From Petrolisthes cinctipes (Eukaryota > Arthropoda > Malacostraca > Decapoda > Porcellanidae), in contig JAWQEG010001538.1 of the NCBI GenBank assembly GCA_033782935.1, positions 310,001 through 374,000 on the forward strand: DNA of 64,000 nucleotides, in the 5' to 3' direction. Below, one piece after another: positions 48,731 through 61,426 of the stretch. Numbering within the stretch: the first letter of the stretch is position 1; every line of letters starts with the position of its first letter. Under the pieces are notes generated by a model. It was not told where the DNA came from. It saw only the letters and a program-made list of their open reading frames with translations, and did no database searches. A program made the position numbers and the translations under genes.

Positions 48731-51430
48731 TCATTTATATGTAAATAACTTAATAGGGAACCAGTTATTCTGTTTTGTTCCTTCATAGTTAGTTGTTAGT
48801 CCATATAAGTTATTATTAAGTTCTAGTGCTGTTATTTTTCTCCAAATATCTATTGCTCTATTCACTAATAGTTCTTTTATTCTTGGTAAATTAGCTCGGT
48901 TGTGTAGTTCTTCATTGCTTACTATATCAAGGTATTTTATGTTATAAATGAATCTTAGTGCCTTATTTTGGATTATTTGTAGTGAATATAAGTTAGAATT
49001 TTTAATGGCTACTTGTGGAATTGGTGGGTATTCTATTATTGATCTCATTAATGCTAAATACAATTTTCTCTTATTTCTTGCAGTAAGTCCATTAAATTTG
49101 TATAATCTAGTAAGTATGTGGTTTAATTTATTAATTTTATCTGATATAAAGGTTTTATAACCTGTTCTGGTTATGTTCAGTCCAAGTACAGTACCTTCGG
49201 TTGCATACTCATATATTTCACCATCTGCCACTACTGGAGCTGAGGTTGTTCTACCTTTAGGTATTATTTTGAATTTAGTTTCATTTGTCTGGATTTTCCA
49301 TTTCTTTTCGTAGTTATTTATACTTTCAATAGCGTTTTTTGTGTGCATTGATAAAAGGTCGTTTGCTTTCCCTGGATATGCTACTATTTGTGTGATATCG
49401 TCTGCAAATACAACATATTCGCTGTATGGTGTAGGTTGTGGCATGTCTGAAGTATAAAAAATAAAAAGGGTTGGTGAAAGACATCCTCCTTGAGGAACTC
49501 CACTCTCTAATTCAAATGGTGGTCCCAGGTAATGTCCTATTTGTATGTATACTTGTCTATCCGTTAAATAATCACAGAGGATTTGTTTCATATATGATGG
49601 TAGTGTTGTTCATAATATTTTATATTTTAAACCTATGTGCCAAACTTTGTCAAATGCTTTTTTGATATCTCTTAAAATTAAGTTAATATGATCTTTGTTT
49701 CTTTCGCCCTTGCTATAGTATCAGTGATGATTTTTAATGCGGTTTGTGTTCCTCTGTTTTTCCTAAATCCGTGTTGTCTTGTGTTTAGTAAATTGTTGTT
49801 CTCTAAATATGTAAGTAGTCTATTGTTTATGATTTTTTCAAATAGTTTTCCGGTTATTTTTAATAAAGATAATGGTCTGTAGTTAATGATTGCTTTATTG
49901 TCCTTTCCTTCCTTAGGGATGAAAATAATTTTTGTCTTTTTTAGTTCATCAGGAAAGTATCCTGCTGATAATGACGCATTATATATGTTTAGTAGTTTAT
50001 CAATCCCTTTTTCTGGTAGATTCATTAATATGTTTTTAGTTATACCTGTTAATCCTGGTGTTTTTTCTTTAAATTTTCTCAAATTATGTAGTAGTTCTAC
50101 TTATGTTATTTTTCCTGCATCTGGTATTCTCTCTAGGTCAACTCTTTCATTTGGTGTTATGTCTTTAATTTTATCTTGCATCCATTCCTTTATTGTATTT
50201 TCATGTTCCTCATCAAAATTCTCATTTTCTTCTTCAGTGATTTTAAAAACTTGACTCCAAATATTTCTGAAGGCTTTTTCCTTTTTATTATCTTCATAGA
50301 TTTTGTTTCCATTGGTATCCTTAACATACGGGGTTTTAGATTTTTCCTTTCCATCTAGTTGATTTATTTGCCTCCAAAATGTTTTTGATTCATTTGTATC
50401 ATTAATATTTTCTATTAATCTGTTCCATTCCTCTTGTTTGTTCCTTCTATATATATATTGTAATTGTTGTTGAAGTTGTTTTATCATGAGTATTGTATAG
50501 AGATTTGGTAAATTTTTGTCGATGTAATTGTATGTGTCAGTGAATTGTGTTTGTATTATTCTAGTTTCTGCATTTATTCGTGGATGGGGTAAAGTTTTGT
50601 ATTTTGTTCTCGGTATGTTCTTCTTCATAGCCGTTGTTATTTCTTCATGAAAGTTTTCTAGTTCTTTGTCTATTTCTTCTATACTTTTGTTATTTAATTT
50701 AGCTGGTCTCATATTTTCTAAATCTGATTTGTACCCTAACCAGTTAGCTTTATTCATTAGATATCTTTCCATTATTGGAATTTGTATGGGGGTGGTAGAC
50801 AGTTTCATTACTATTGGAATGTGATCACTTGATGTCAAAGGTCCTTGTTGGAGATGGTAGTTTAGTGATGCTTTGTTATTACAAAATAATCTGTCTGGGG
50901 TGGTGAAGCTACTGTGTCCAATAAAAGTTTTAAAGTTTGGTCCTAGATGGATTAATTTTCCTGCATTCATTATTGTATATAGAGAGTTGCCAACATTGTT
51001 ATTATTACTATGTCCAAGACGTATGTGTCTTGAATTAAAATCTCCTAATATATAAGTTGGTCTGTTATAATTTATTATTTTAGGCAATCATTTGCTGGTA
51101 AATATGGTCGTCTAGGAGGTAGATATGTTGTACCTATTATTATTTCTCCAATGGATGTTTGTATTTTTATAGCTAATGTTTCTTGGGTAAAATTATCTAT
51201 TAGTTTGTAAGTTATATTTTTCTTTATTGCATCATTGAGTTCACCAGACTTGTTTGATTTATATACATCATAATTAAAAATTTGCATTTTTCTTTTTCTC
51301 TTTGTCCATGTTCGTTTAGTAATATAATGTCAGGGTCGATAATTTTATATAGATTACTTAGTTCATATTTCTTTGTGTTCCAGTGACGAACATTGTGTTG
51401 AAGTATTGTTATTGTTTTCATTGTATCCAT
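48731..51430 (-). pseudogene. Jockey-like LINE ORF2: endonuclease and reverse transcriptase
   Basis: Starting at ATG 51430, the endonuclease reads TILQHNVRHWN (Asn motif), ILLNEHG (Glu motif), YILGDFNSRH (Asp/Asn) and TSSDHIPIV (Asp-His). The reverse transcriptase follows with IFIPKEGKDNKAIINYRPLS, RQHGFRKNRGTQTA, DIKKAFDKVWH, GVPQGGCLSP and the catalytic box FADDI (Phe in place of Tyr). A thumb region NALRFIYN-type (QNKALRFIYNIKYLD) precedes the end at 48731. No RNase H follows. Only four or five lesions interrupt about 900 residues (near 51224, 51080, 50101, 49660-49600), so the copy is fairly young. ORF1 lies upstream at 53482-51437. Confidence 0.8.
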
Positions 51431-51436
51431 GGTACT

Positions 51437-51787
51437 AACTTATTGTTTTGTTCTCCTTGATTCTTCTGGGGGTGATCGGTTCATTAGTCCATTTCTTATC
51501 TTTCTGTATGACCCTTCGTCTACCCTCTTGAAATCATATTTTGTTATCTTGATCTTGTTCATTGATATTAGCTGCTTGATGTCGTCTTCATCGTATCTTG
51601 GTTCAGTGTATGAAATTACTTGAAATTACCCAGTTGTATTTGCTGTAGTATATATTCATTGTGTGGGTTTTGTGTTGGCATGATGTTTTTCCCAGTTAGA
51701 TGTATTTTGAGTCCTATTTCCTCTGCTTCTACGGGGTATCTTCCGCCTGTAGGTGTGTTCCGGTTAAACCTACATTTAAGAGGCTAC
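51437..51787 (-). pseudogene. Jockey-like LINE ORF1, C-terminal segment
   Basis: Read on the minus strand this segment encodes TPTGGRYPVEAEEIGLKIHL, then, after one shift, ISYTEPRYDEDDIKQLI and a basic tail, ending seven bases before the ORF2 start. It is separated from the zinc-knuckle part of ORF1 by 51788-52250. It may be the true C-terminus of ORF1 or the N-terminus of a separate frame. Confidence 0.55.
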
Positions 51788-52250
51788 TTATAATCACTTA
51801 TACTCACTTACAAGAGTGAGTCACACATCGCATGATGCCGTGAAACTGCTAGTGTAGGCTTGGATACAAACCCTAGCTCACTGTGGGAACCATTAACACG
51901 TTAGCATATAGTGACGACATAAGTCAAGTGACCTACCAAGCGACGCCTTGTTCCCGCCCCTTCAGCCTCAGTTAGCTATTGATAACCATACACTCAACAG
52001 GGTTACCTTAGCATATAATCTCTCTAAAGTTAGCTCAAGTCTAACCTAACCCCAAACATATTTGTGAAACTATACTCACTCGGGTTATCAATAAATTGTG
52101 CAAACTACAGACGCTTGCTACCTCTCCTACACCATATAATTATAGAAAACCATATAATTAAAATCAAACTCCGAAGAGGCGCCAAAGACTAATAATACTA
52201 CAAAGACTAATAAAAAGACAAAGACCACGAACCAGTCGCCAGCTACCACA
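51788..52250. other. Unexplained 460-bp block between ORF1 segments
   Basis: This block has no reading frame, although the sequence on each side codes. It contains GAGTGAGTCACACATCGC and several T/A-rich pieces. It looks like an insertion into the LINE, but I could not identify clear terminal repeats or target duplications. Confidence 0.45.
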
Positions 52251-52251
52251 T

Positions 52252-53482
52252 TCAACAATCATCACGTGTCTGGAGTAAGTAAGGTCTTTCTTGCCCCAGA
52301 ACAGGTGTGCTGAACTGGTCTACTGTTGTTTCTTTGTCTGTTCTGTGTTTAAGTCCTTCCAGTCTTGGGTCTCGGTTGTACTGTTGTGTTGTTTGATTGA
52401 CATGTGTAGTTTCATCCATGCTAGTAGAGTCTTGTTTATTTTTTTGCCTTTGTATTTCTGTAATTTCATCTGTTGTCTCAATGAATGTTGCTCCTAAAAG
52501 ACTACTTGAGTCTGGGTTCTCTGGGAACCACATTGTTGGTAGGTCGTTTTTTTGGAGCATGGTGTTCAGTTCTTTTTCATATGAGCCAGGACTAGCAAGG
52601 TTCATGAAGTGAGCATGCATAATGCTAATTAGAATTTTTGTATGTTTGTGGTCACTTAGGTTAATTCGTGTCGTTGGTCCAGGTGTTTTTACTTGTTCTG
52701 CTGCTCGTCTTGCTATTTCTGCATATGTCATTTGCTTGTTGTTTTCTGCTCTCTTATTATTTTCTTCAGATATTTCTTTCGTTTTCCTCTTTCTAATTGG
52801 ACAGGCCATGGGTAGATTTCTGTGATTTGCTGGAAGGTTGTGTTTCACACAGTTAATGCAGTGTTTTCCCTCGTTTGTACAGTTTCTGAAGGTATGTCTC
52901 TGTTCGCCACATTCTGAGCATATTATTAGATTGCTATGAGGGCAGTCATTGGTCTGGTGGTCATCTATTTCGTAGCATTTATAGCATGTAGTTATTTGTA
53001 TGTATTCTTCTTGTTCAATCTGGTCTGGTGATATTGCTAGGTTGAAAGCTAGAATTCCTTGTTGTTTTGCTTTTTCAATCATTTTTATATCTAATCTCAA
53101 TTTCATTATATTTGTATAGTTTTTAATTTTTGTGACATCAATAATCTTTATCCAGTTGTTTTGTTTCTCAATTTCTTTAATTTCTTCTGGTGTATATTCC
53201 CCAATGATATGGTCTAATCTTTTAATGAATATTGACCTCTTTATTTTCATTTCAAATGGTACCATTACCAGTAGGCCAATTTTTTTCTAGTTCTTTTGTT
53301 GCTTCTTTGTTGAGTAGTTTGTCTGCATCTTCTTCGTTTCTACATATTGCTTTGTAGCCCTCATTGGTGGTAAAAATTCTGGTGAAAGGTACATTTAATT
53401 TCCCATATGCCAGCCTTGCTAAGATTTGTTTGTTGCATTGCTGATCCTTGCTTGTATGTTTCAGTCTAATTGTTGGGTTCAT
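52252..53482 (-). pseudogene. Jockey-like LINE ORF1 with three zinc knuckles
   Basis: Starts MNPTIRLKHTSKDQ at 53482, shifts frame near 53260, then reads 337 residues to 52252. An RNA-recognition-like N-terminal region (FTRIFTTNEGYKAICRNEE) is followed by three cysteine knuckles: CYKCYEIDDHQTNDC, CSECGEQRHTFRNC and CINCVKHNLPANHRNLPMAC. This triple-knuckle Gag-like arrangement is typical of Jockey- and I-group ORF1 proteins, which bind element RNA. The C-terminus is polar and low complexity. It shares its direction with ORF2. Confidence 0.75.
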
Positions 53483-53835
53483 TTTGAATGTATTGGTGTT
53501 TCATGTGTATATATGTATATATGTTGGTGCTCAAACTGCCTATATTCAGCACCTGGCCCTTGTCTACCTCACCCCCCAAAACTGGGGTCGTAGGTGGTGA
53601 CGTTGGGAAAGCTGAATTTGCCCTCAGAGAGGGAGCCTATCCCTATTTCTACCTAAAAGTGTTTTGCCACCTTCCCACCCTGGGCGCTAGTCCACGTCAC
53701 CCTTAGACAGCTCGCAGTTCCGCCCGGCAGGATATTTATACTCTTCAAGTAAAGCCCGGTCTGCTTCAAGAATGAGACCCGGCTTGTTTCAGAGTCATGG
53801 AGAGACCCGGCTTTTCGATCATGGAGCTTCGTTGA
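53483..53835 (-). other. 5' untranslated leader of the Jockey-like LINE
   Basis: GC-richer than its surroundings. On the minus strand the first 90 bases contain CCGGGTCT or CCGGGCT three times at about 30-base spacing. Such leaders hold internal promoters in this group (general knowledge). It begins beside a TA tract. Confidence 0.5.
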
Positions 53836-53840
53836 GTATG

Positions 53841-54642
<802 letters not shown>

Positions 54643-54754
54643 TTAATGGTGGAAAATTTTACTACTATAGATATGGGCAAAATAATATATCAGATTACTT
54701 GGCTGACGACAATGGCAAATTCCACAAATATAAAATAATTTCTTACAAACATAC

Positions 54755-54957
54755 CTTGGTAATTTGTAGGTGTGTGCATCCGAGGCAGAAGCAGCAGTCC
54801 TAGTGGTAATGTTATATTGATTGGCGTCGTGATGCCAGGAATTATGCACGGTAAGTAGTTTCTGCCAATCGGAGTCAGAGGATGCTGATCTCCTCTGAGG
54901 GTGAGGATTCGACAACGCACCCAGAAGACTCAACACCAACACTACACTCATGCGCAT
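54755..54957 (-). CDS. Candidate first coding exon of a secreted host protein
   Basis: On the minus strand an ATG at 54957 (another in-frame ATG at 54975) opens MRMSVVLVLSLLGALS, a classic signal peptide with a short basic start and hydrophobic core. About 50 hydrophilic residues follow, with a dibasic site (PHPQRRSAS) just after the predicted cleavage region. The frame reaches ACCAAG|GTATGT at 54755/54754, a consensus splice donor in phase 2; reading through it gives unrelated sequence. No transposon similarity was seen. Signal peptide plus early dibasic site could fit a peptide precursor, but I do not recognise the protein and the next exon is not visible, presumably beyond the LINE and TA tract downstream. 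Confidence 0.5.
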
Positions 54958-55429
54958 TGTCCAGTTGTATCCCATGACTTCATTCTTTTAAGACAATGAA
55001 TAATGGAATAAAATATTACACACCTCGTTGTAACTTAATCGATACATTTTTCTCTATTCTAAATTGGTGGTTTAAATGATTGCCAAATTGGGAGTTTCAG
55101 AGAGCTAGCACACATCAGTACCCTCCCCGTCATGGTCAGGGCAGTGACTGGAGTGTGAGGCATAGAAATAGGTGGGTGAAAAAAAAGGAGAGAAGTTAGT
55201 TCATGATTAAAATATGAGAATTTAGTAGAGGTATCAACTGTCTAAATATTATATTACTATGGTTAATTTATGAATTTTGAAAATTTCACCATAGAGCATT
55301 TTATGTTTAGCATAAGGTAATTGCTTATATATACTGTATTGCTTATATGTACTGTAAGTATGCATATCAACTAAAGGAGATTAATTTTCTCGCAATTTCC
55401 ACACACTTCACACTATTTTTTTTTCTCTT

Positions 55430-55830
55430 TCAGACTATATACCTCATACACATTTTCATTGCTCTCTTCATCCAACCTCATTCGGCCAAGCCCACATGCT
55501 CAGCTCAGGTTGCTCGTCTCCACTGTACATACAGTATTCCAGACTCTTTTGCCCTGTTTAATGTCCATGTCTCTGAGGTATTTGTCAGCGTTGGTAAAAC
55601 TATATTATATTTCAGTTCCCTTTTCACCTCAATATTTACACTTCTACATTTCATGCTTTTCCCAAGAGAACCTATGATTTGCCTATCCCGTTCTGCTCTC
55701 TCGCTGATTTCTCCATACAATCTCCTATATTTACACAGCATTGTTCCTAAGTAAATTAGCTTCTTCACTTCCTCCATCCTTTGACCTTTCAAGGTTATCG
55801 CACGCCTAGTTCCAGTAGGCATATTTTCAC
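55430..55830 (-). pseudogene. LINE reverse transcriptase C-terminal fragment
   Basis: The minus-strand frame 55822-55505 contains KLIYLGTMLCKYRRLYGEI and VLPTLTNTSETWTLN, the YLGT and ASETW-type landmarks of the segment after the RT thumb in several LINE groups. It is about 105 residues, with no catalytic residues. The flanks 54976-55430 and 55830-55940 hold nothing else recognisable. Confidence 0.65.
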
Positions 55831-55941
55831 CCTATAGGGTGTTGTAAAATCAGTCACATAATTTCCCTCACACAACCATCCATATAAATATTGAACAGCA
55901 AATAGTAGTATATATTTCTGTACGTACACACAAGCTTCTCT

Positions 55942-57333
55942 ATGCCATGTTCACACCAGCCACGCAACTCTACACTCCACGCCACGTGTTGCAAACTGCC
56001 TCAATCTCCAAGCTTCGCCACTCTCTATCTACGTCCTACTAGCTACGCCAGTCCACGCCACGTAAGCAACGCTAGCCTACACTCTACGCCACGTGTTTCA
56101 ACTCGTCCACGCCGAGCCACCCACGCCAAGCGACCTACACCACCTACGACGTTCCTAGCAGCCCTCGACTCCTGCTGGTACACTAAGGTATTTTTCACAC
56201 AAACATTGTACACTGTACCCTCCATTGTCCCCAGTGTTTTCTCCCTCCCACGTGTTTCCATAACTTAACGTTCTCCACATAATTCCTATCTTTCGGCCAC
56301 GTCCCATTCATTTTCTTTCTCTCGGCCACATTTTCGCGCTACACTCCACACTAACCCCTACCTGCCACCCCTGTTTCCATCACGTCTCCTTCCTCAACCC
56401 CACGTGCTATCCCTGCCGCCCTTCCCATGTGTGCCCCATATTTCCCCCGTATTTTCAATTCTCGCCCTTTAGTATCCCTAGTAATCCCCTTTGTGCCCCA
56501 TTCAGTTTCCCTACAATCACTTGTTTCCCCTGCATCCCATCCCCTTGTGTTCCCTAGCCACCCCGTAATTTCATTCCCCGACCGCCATTACGTACTCAGT
56601 TATACTTTTGTCTCCCCCGTAACTTATGCCCTAACCCCACGTGTTTTCCCCTTCTCGCACCCGCTCTTCTGCCTCATTTTTCTCGCCACGCCACCTACGC
56701 CTAGTGCCGTGCCTAACCCTCTACCTCCAGCTCAACAGCAACGACCGCTACCACCACCACCTCAACACCCACATCTCCCTACACACCAACCCCAGTTCAT
56801 CATCCCAATACCTCAGTGATCACATGCAACCTCAATTACAACACCAACGCCTCCTCCCACCTCCACACCAACAACATCTCATAAACCCACCGCAGGTTCA
56901 CAATACCATGCCACCACCACAACAACAATATCCAGATCTTACACTACAACAGTACGACTCCTTAACCCAACATCTGCAGACACTTCACAACAAAATCGAC
57001 ACACTTTAGGCAACACAACCATAGCACCAACACCAGTGAACCACACCAGTCCGCCAACTCCCTCCTACTACCTATCAAGCTCCTTCAATGACAGAGCAAC
57101 CACATCACCAGCACCAGTGGGCCCCACCAGTCTGACAGCTTCCTCCGGCGACTCGTCAGACACCTTCAACCGCACCACAACATTGGCAGAACCCTAACCT
57201 ATATATGTATCACCAGAGGTTCGGCTATACTACACGCAATTTGCCGCCGCCCGTGCAATTGGGGCTCTTCTGCCTCTCGCCTTCCTGCCAGACCAAAACA
57301 GGGAAACGAATAAGGTGGTGGCAAGACAATGCC
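55942..57333 (+). pseudogene. Ty3/gypsy element E, 5' region and Gag-like low-complexity part
   Basis: The sequence is C-rich and reads as Pro/His/Gln-rich protein (for example PPAQQQRPLPPPPQHPHLP; LQQYDSLTQHLQTLHNKID) in several interrupted frames. A motif CACGCCACGTGTT occurs twice near 55978 and 56087, perhaps in the leader or LTR. The same composition continues across the LINE insertion at 61427-61640, directly before the protease motif, so I assign it to the Gag end of the same element. No knuckle was found. Confidence 0.5.
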
Positions 57334-57346
57334 CACCACCCTACCG
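57334..57346. repeat. Target-site duplication of I LINE copy D (left)
   Basis: CACCACCCTACCG, 13 bases, repeated exactly at 61414-61426 on the other side of the LINE. It fixes both borders and the site in gypsy element E. Confidence 0.9.
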
Positions 57347-57413
57347 TCCCCTCATCTGCCCGGTAGGTAGTAGCTCTTGGCTCCTGGGGCCAAAAACACT
57401 AAACCAATAATAT

Positions 57414-58832
57414 ATGGATACAGAAAAGCCCCAACCTCTTCCTCGAGCGGTGGTCGACCAGGCCCTCGAGACGTCACTCTCTGGTCGTGGTAAGATGCAG
57501 AAAGCTGCAAATAAAAGTAGACCTAGCAGGTCGGGTCTTGTGTCGAAGAACCCTGTTAACGATTTGGACACGTTAATGTTAACGAATGTACTCGCATCCT
57601 TTACCTATGACGCTATCCACTCCATTTTTAAGTGCTTTGGAGTAGTCCTCCGAATCCGAATCACATATGACAGTGATTGTAGGTCTAATCGGTGCTATAT
57701 TACTTTCAATACAAATGCTGCTGCCAAAGCAGCATTTGAGTCAAAAGATTCTCTGACGGTGGGGGATACTCATTGTAAAGTTCAGATGATACGGTCCATC
57801 AATGTAGTTGACAGTGACAATGATTACTGCCCTAATATATTTGATGATTCTGCAGAGCATGTCCCAAGGGAACGTCGGGTTCCTACACCCTTTTGGTTTG
57901 TGGCTTACTACAGGGAGGGACGTGGTAACATTATCCATGCTTCCCGGTATCTTGAGAAAGAAATTGGATTATTACCAATGGGCCACATAAAGAAATAAGG
58001 TAAGGGAGTTTTAATCAGAGCCAAAGATCTTACACAGGCCATGATGCTCCTCAATCTCCCCTGTCCTTCTGATAGCATGTTTGAATCTATTAAACCACAT
58101 CGAACATTTAATTATAGCAAAGGGCGTATATATAATGAGGACCTGTATGAATTCTCTGAAGAGGACATTCTCGCTATGTGCCCAGAAAGTCTCCAACGAG
58201 TAACGAAGATGAAAGGCAGTAAAAATATGATCATCCTCACTTTCTATGGCTCGCATATCCAGATCGCACTAACTTTAACCCCACCTCATTTGAGGTGAAG
58301 CCTTTTGTTGAGCGTCCCCTACAGTGTTTCTGTTGTTATGAGTTTGGTCATGGGAAAAGGAACTGCAACAACCGTTCCCGGTGTGGTAATTGTTCTGCTC
58401 TTGACTCACATCTTACTTCTGAGTGTCGGTCAGAGATTCTCACCCCTTGCGTTCTCGCCAATGTAAGATGCACCTACTTGAGCAGGATATCCTCCACTTG
58501 GCTAATACTCAATTCATTAGCATAGGTAGTGCCAGACGACAACTCAACTTCAGGCGACAGAAGGATGGTGGTGTGAAGACATACGCCTCCTCCCTTCGCC
58601 CTAAATTGGTTGCAGCACCCTCTCAACCCTCTCAAGAGGCAGCTGCTTCTTGCTCTAGTGAGAACGTTTCTAAGGTTACTCTACATAATAGTTTCTCTGT
58701 CTTGGAAACTCTATCAGACACTCATTCTGGTGACCCTTCAACTGATGTCAATTCTCAGACTTTAGCTAAAGGTGTCCATGTGGTAGAGGTTCACGCTGCC
58801 ACACGCTCTCCCAAAAGGAAACTTAAGTCAAT
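57414..58832 (+). pseudogene. I LINE copy D ORF1: RRM-like domain and zinc knuckles
   Basis: The first frame (57414-57998) contains an RRM-like fold signature: LASFTYDAIHSIFKCFGVVL then CYITFNTNAAAKAAFE. A TAA at 57996 interrupts an otherwise continuous frame into 58041-58298. A 1-base loss near 58257 shifts it to 58295-58525, with knuckles CFCCYEFGHGKRNC and CGNCSALDSHLTSEC and a third, partial one (SHPLRSRQC) after another shift. The C-terminal part is Ser-rich and ends with a basic KRKLKS just before the deletion joint. It would bind element RNA. Confidence 0.8.
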
Positions 58833-61108
58833 GCAATGTTACGACACTTGGGTGAGGAAGCGATCTCATTCCTTTTAGATGTATATAACAGAATCAGGCT
58901 GGAGGGTGTCTTCCCTTCTGGGTGGAGGGTTGCTACCATCCTTCCTTTTCTCAAGCCGGGCAAGGACTCTGGTGTTGCCCTCAATTATCGACCAATTGCC
59001 TTGACCTCCTGTCTCTGTAAACTATTTGAAAAGATGGTGAATGTCAGACTGGTATACTTCTTGGAACGGGGTGATTTTCTGTCTCCGTCCCAGTCTGGCT
59101 TTCGTAAATACCGTTCCACTACAGATGCTCTGGTCAGGTTGGAAGCTGCTGCATGTGAGGCTTTTGCATGACATCAACACCTTGTCTGTGTATTCTTTGA
59201 TTTAGAGAAAGCCTATGACACTACATGGCAATATGGCATCCTGCAGCAACTCCATTTATATGGCCTGCGGGGTCGCCTTCCACGCTTTCTTAAGGAGTTT
59301 CTCAGTGGTCGCAGTTTTTCTGTGAGGGTTGGTACAACCCACTCAGCATCTGTTGCACAGGAGGAGGGCGTCCCCCAGGGAAGCGTCCTCAGTGTCACAT
59401 TGTTTGCAGTAGCAATTAATGCCATTGCCTCATCCCTTCCAGACGGTATAGCTAACTCGATGTACGTTGACGACCTAGCAGTCTGGTTTGCTGCTTCCCG
59501 TATGTCAGTGGCGGAGCGGCGCATGGAGCTTGGACTGAATCTCATGGATTTCGATTTTCTCCTTCCAAGACAGTTGCTATGCAATTCTGCCACATCCGAG
59601 GAATCCACCCGGATCCGGACTTATTCATGTATGGTCATCGGATACGATGTGTCGAGGAGACTCGCTTTTTGGGTCTCCTTTTTGACAAATGTTTGATTTG
59701 GGTTCCCCACTTATGTACACTTAAGGTCTCTTGCCTCAAGGCTCTTAACCTGTTAGGGTCCTGAGCCATACATCCTGGGGGGCTGATCGGGCCACCCTCC
59801 TCCGCCTATACCATGTTCTTCTTAGGTCAAAACTCGACTATGGGTGTGAGGTGTACTCTTCTGCCACCGATGCCCGTCTCAGAGTTTTAGACCCTTTTCA
59901 TCATGCTGGAGTACGTCTGGCGACCGGAGCCTTTAGGTCGTCCCCAATCCCCAGTCTCCTGGTGGACGCTAATGAGCCACCTCTTGATCTCCGTCGTCAG
60001 TCCTTGATGGTTCGTTGTTGGCATCGATTACATCGACTTCCTGACTCTCTACCTTGCTTGGCGGTGTCATCTGATATCATGTCTCAGTACTACCTTTTAC
60101 ATTCTCGTGCACCATGGCCCTTTGGCTTCCGGGTCAGGAAGGCTATGGAGGAGATGGGCATTGATGACTACCAGATTTGTCCTGTGAGGGTCCCCAGGGT
60201 GGCTCCATGGCTTCTTCCAGAAGTTTTCCCCTGCACCTGCTTTACAGACAAGAAGGAATCTCAGGGAGTCCCTCCCTGTGTACACTGATGGGTCAAAGTC
60301 TGATGCTGGAGTTGGCTTTGGAGTTGTCTTTCCTGATTTTTGCCGTGGAGGCAGGCTCCCTTCTGTCATGTCCATTTTTACTGCTGAGCTCTCGGCCATT
60401 TTATATGCCCTCCAAGTGATTTTTACTCTCCCTCAGCCTTCGTTTACTATTTTTAGCGATTCCTGTAGTGCCTTGCAGGCCTTGTGCAATTTTAACTCTT
60501 CCCATCCCCTGGTGTTGGCCATTCTTGAGTGGCTTGTCCTCCTGGGTCGTCGTGGCCGGAAAGTAACTTTTTGTTGGGTCCCGGCCCATGTGGGTGTTGA
60601 TGGGAATGAGCGGGCTGACGCCCTGGCTAAGGCTGTGGTCTCCAATTCTCGGCCTCCTGCCCGGCGTCATCCTGTTCCTGCAGTGGACCTTCGACCCTAC
60701 ATAGATGCTACCGTTCGTTCCTGCTGGCAGGACAGATGGGACGCCGTCGGAACTAACAAGCTCCGCGACATCCGCCAGCGTCTTGGTTTGTGGAGCTACA
60801 GTGGCCTGTCCCGCCGGTGGGAGACGGCTCTTGTCCGTCTCCGCATTGGCCACACATTATTGACTCATGGCTTTTTAATGGAGAGGGCTCACCCTCCCTA
60901 CTGTGATGATTGTCTTGTCCCTTTGACAGTGCGGCATCTTATTGTCGAGTGTCCCAGCCTTGGGGACCTTCGTCGTAGGCACCTCTCCGAGTACCGGAAG
61001 GGTGACGGTTCTTACAGTCTCTCCCAGGTGCTCGGGGAGGAGGCTTGTAATGTGGGAGGGAACACCCTCTCCTATGTGGAGGAGGCTGGCCTCCTCCAAA
61101 AGTTGTGA
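58833..61108 (+). pseudogene. I LINE copy D ORF2: reverse transcriptase and RNase H, endonuclease missing
   Basis: The frame begins in the fingers (MLRHLGEEAISFLL), followed by NYRPIALTSC, SQSGFRKYRSTTDA, a TGA at 59169, FFDLEKAYDTTW, GVPQGSVLS and the intact catalytic MYVDDL (about 59461-59476). Frameshifts occur near 59565, 59765-59850 and 60265. The RNase H domain is undamaged: YTDGSKSDAG, FTAELSAI, FSDSCSAL and NERADALAK supply its four acidic residues. A C-terminal Cys/His cluster (YCDDCLVPLTVRHLIVECP) closes the protein. Compared with copy A, everything from the endonuclease to the start of the fingers is absent. Confidence 0.85.
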
Positions 61109-61179
61109 ATTTTATTATATTCATGGCTTTTTAGATAGTTCAACGTTTTCTTATCTTCTATATATTTTACTTGAATTAG

Positions 61180-61224
<45 letters not shown>

Positions 61225-61413
61225 TATAAATGTGCCTTTTAGTTAGTATGTTCTTTTATTCATGCTGCCTATCCCTTTCGGGGTGGAGAAGTCTGTTTAG
61301 TTTGTGTAAATATTTTATTAATGATGTAGATGACTACTATGTGTTGGGCGGGATATGACCATAGCTGTTGCGCCGCCAAATGCCTCATGGCATTTCTAAA
61401 TCAATCAATCAAT

Positions 61414-61426
61414 CACCACCCTACCG
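61414..61426. repeat. Target-site duplication of I LINE copy D (right)
   Basis: Exact second copy of CACCACCCTACCG, directly after the (ATCA)n tail. Confidence 0.9.

Larger units (their letters stand above)
57347..61413 (+). mobile_element. I-group LINE copy D, 4.07 kb, internally deleted
   Basis: Bounded by 13-bp duplications. It starts inside the leader present in copy A (TCCCCTCATCTGCC), so it is 5' truncated, and it ends with ATCAATCAATCAATCA, a short tandem tail typical of the I group. It carries ORF1, then, without any endonuclease, the reverse transcriptase, a complete RNase H and a 3' untranslated region with a 38-base T run (61185-61222). The presence of RNase H is what places the family near the I group. 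Confidence 0.85.
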
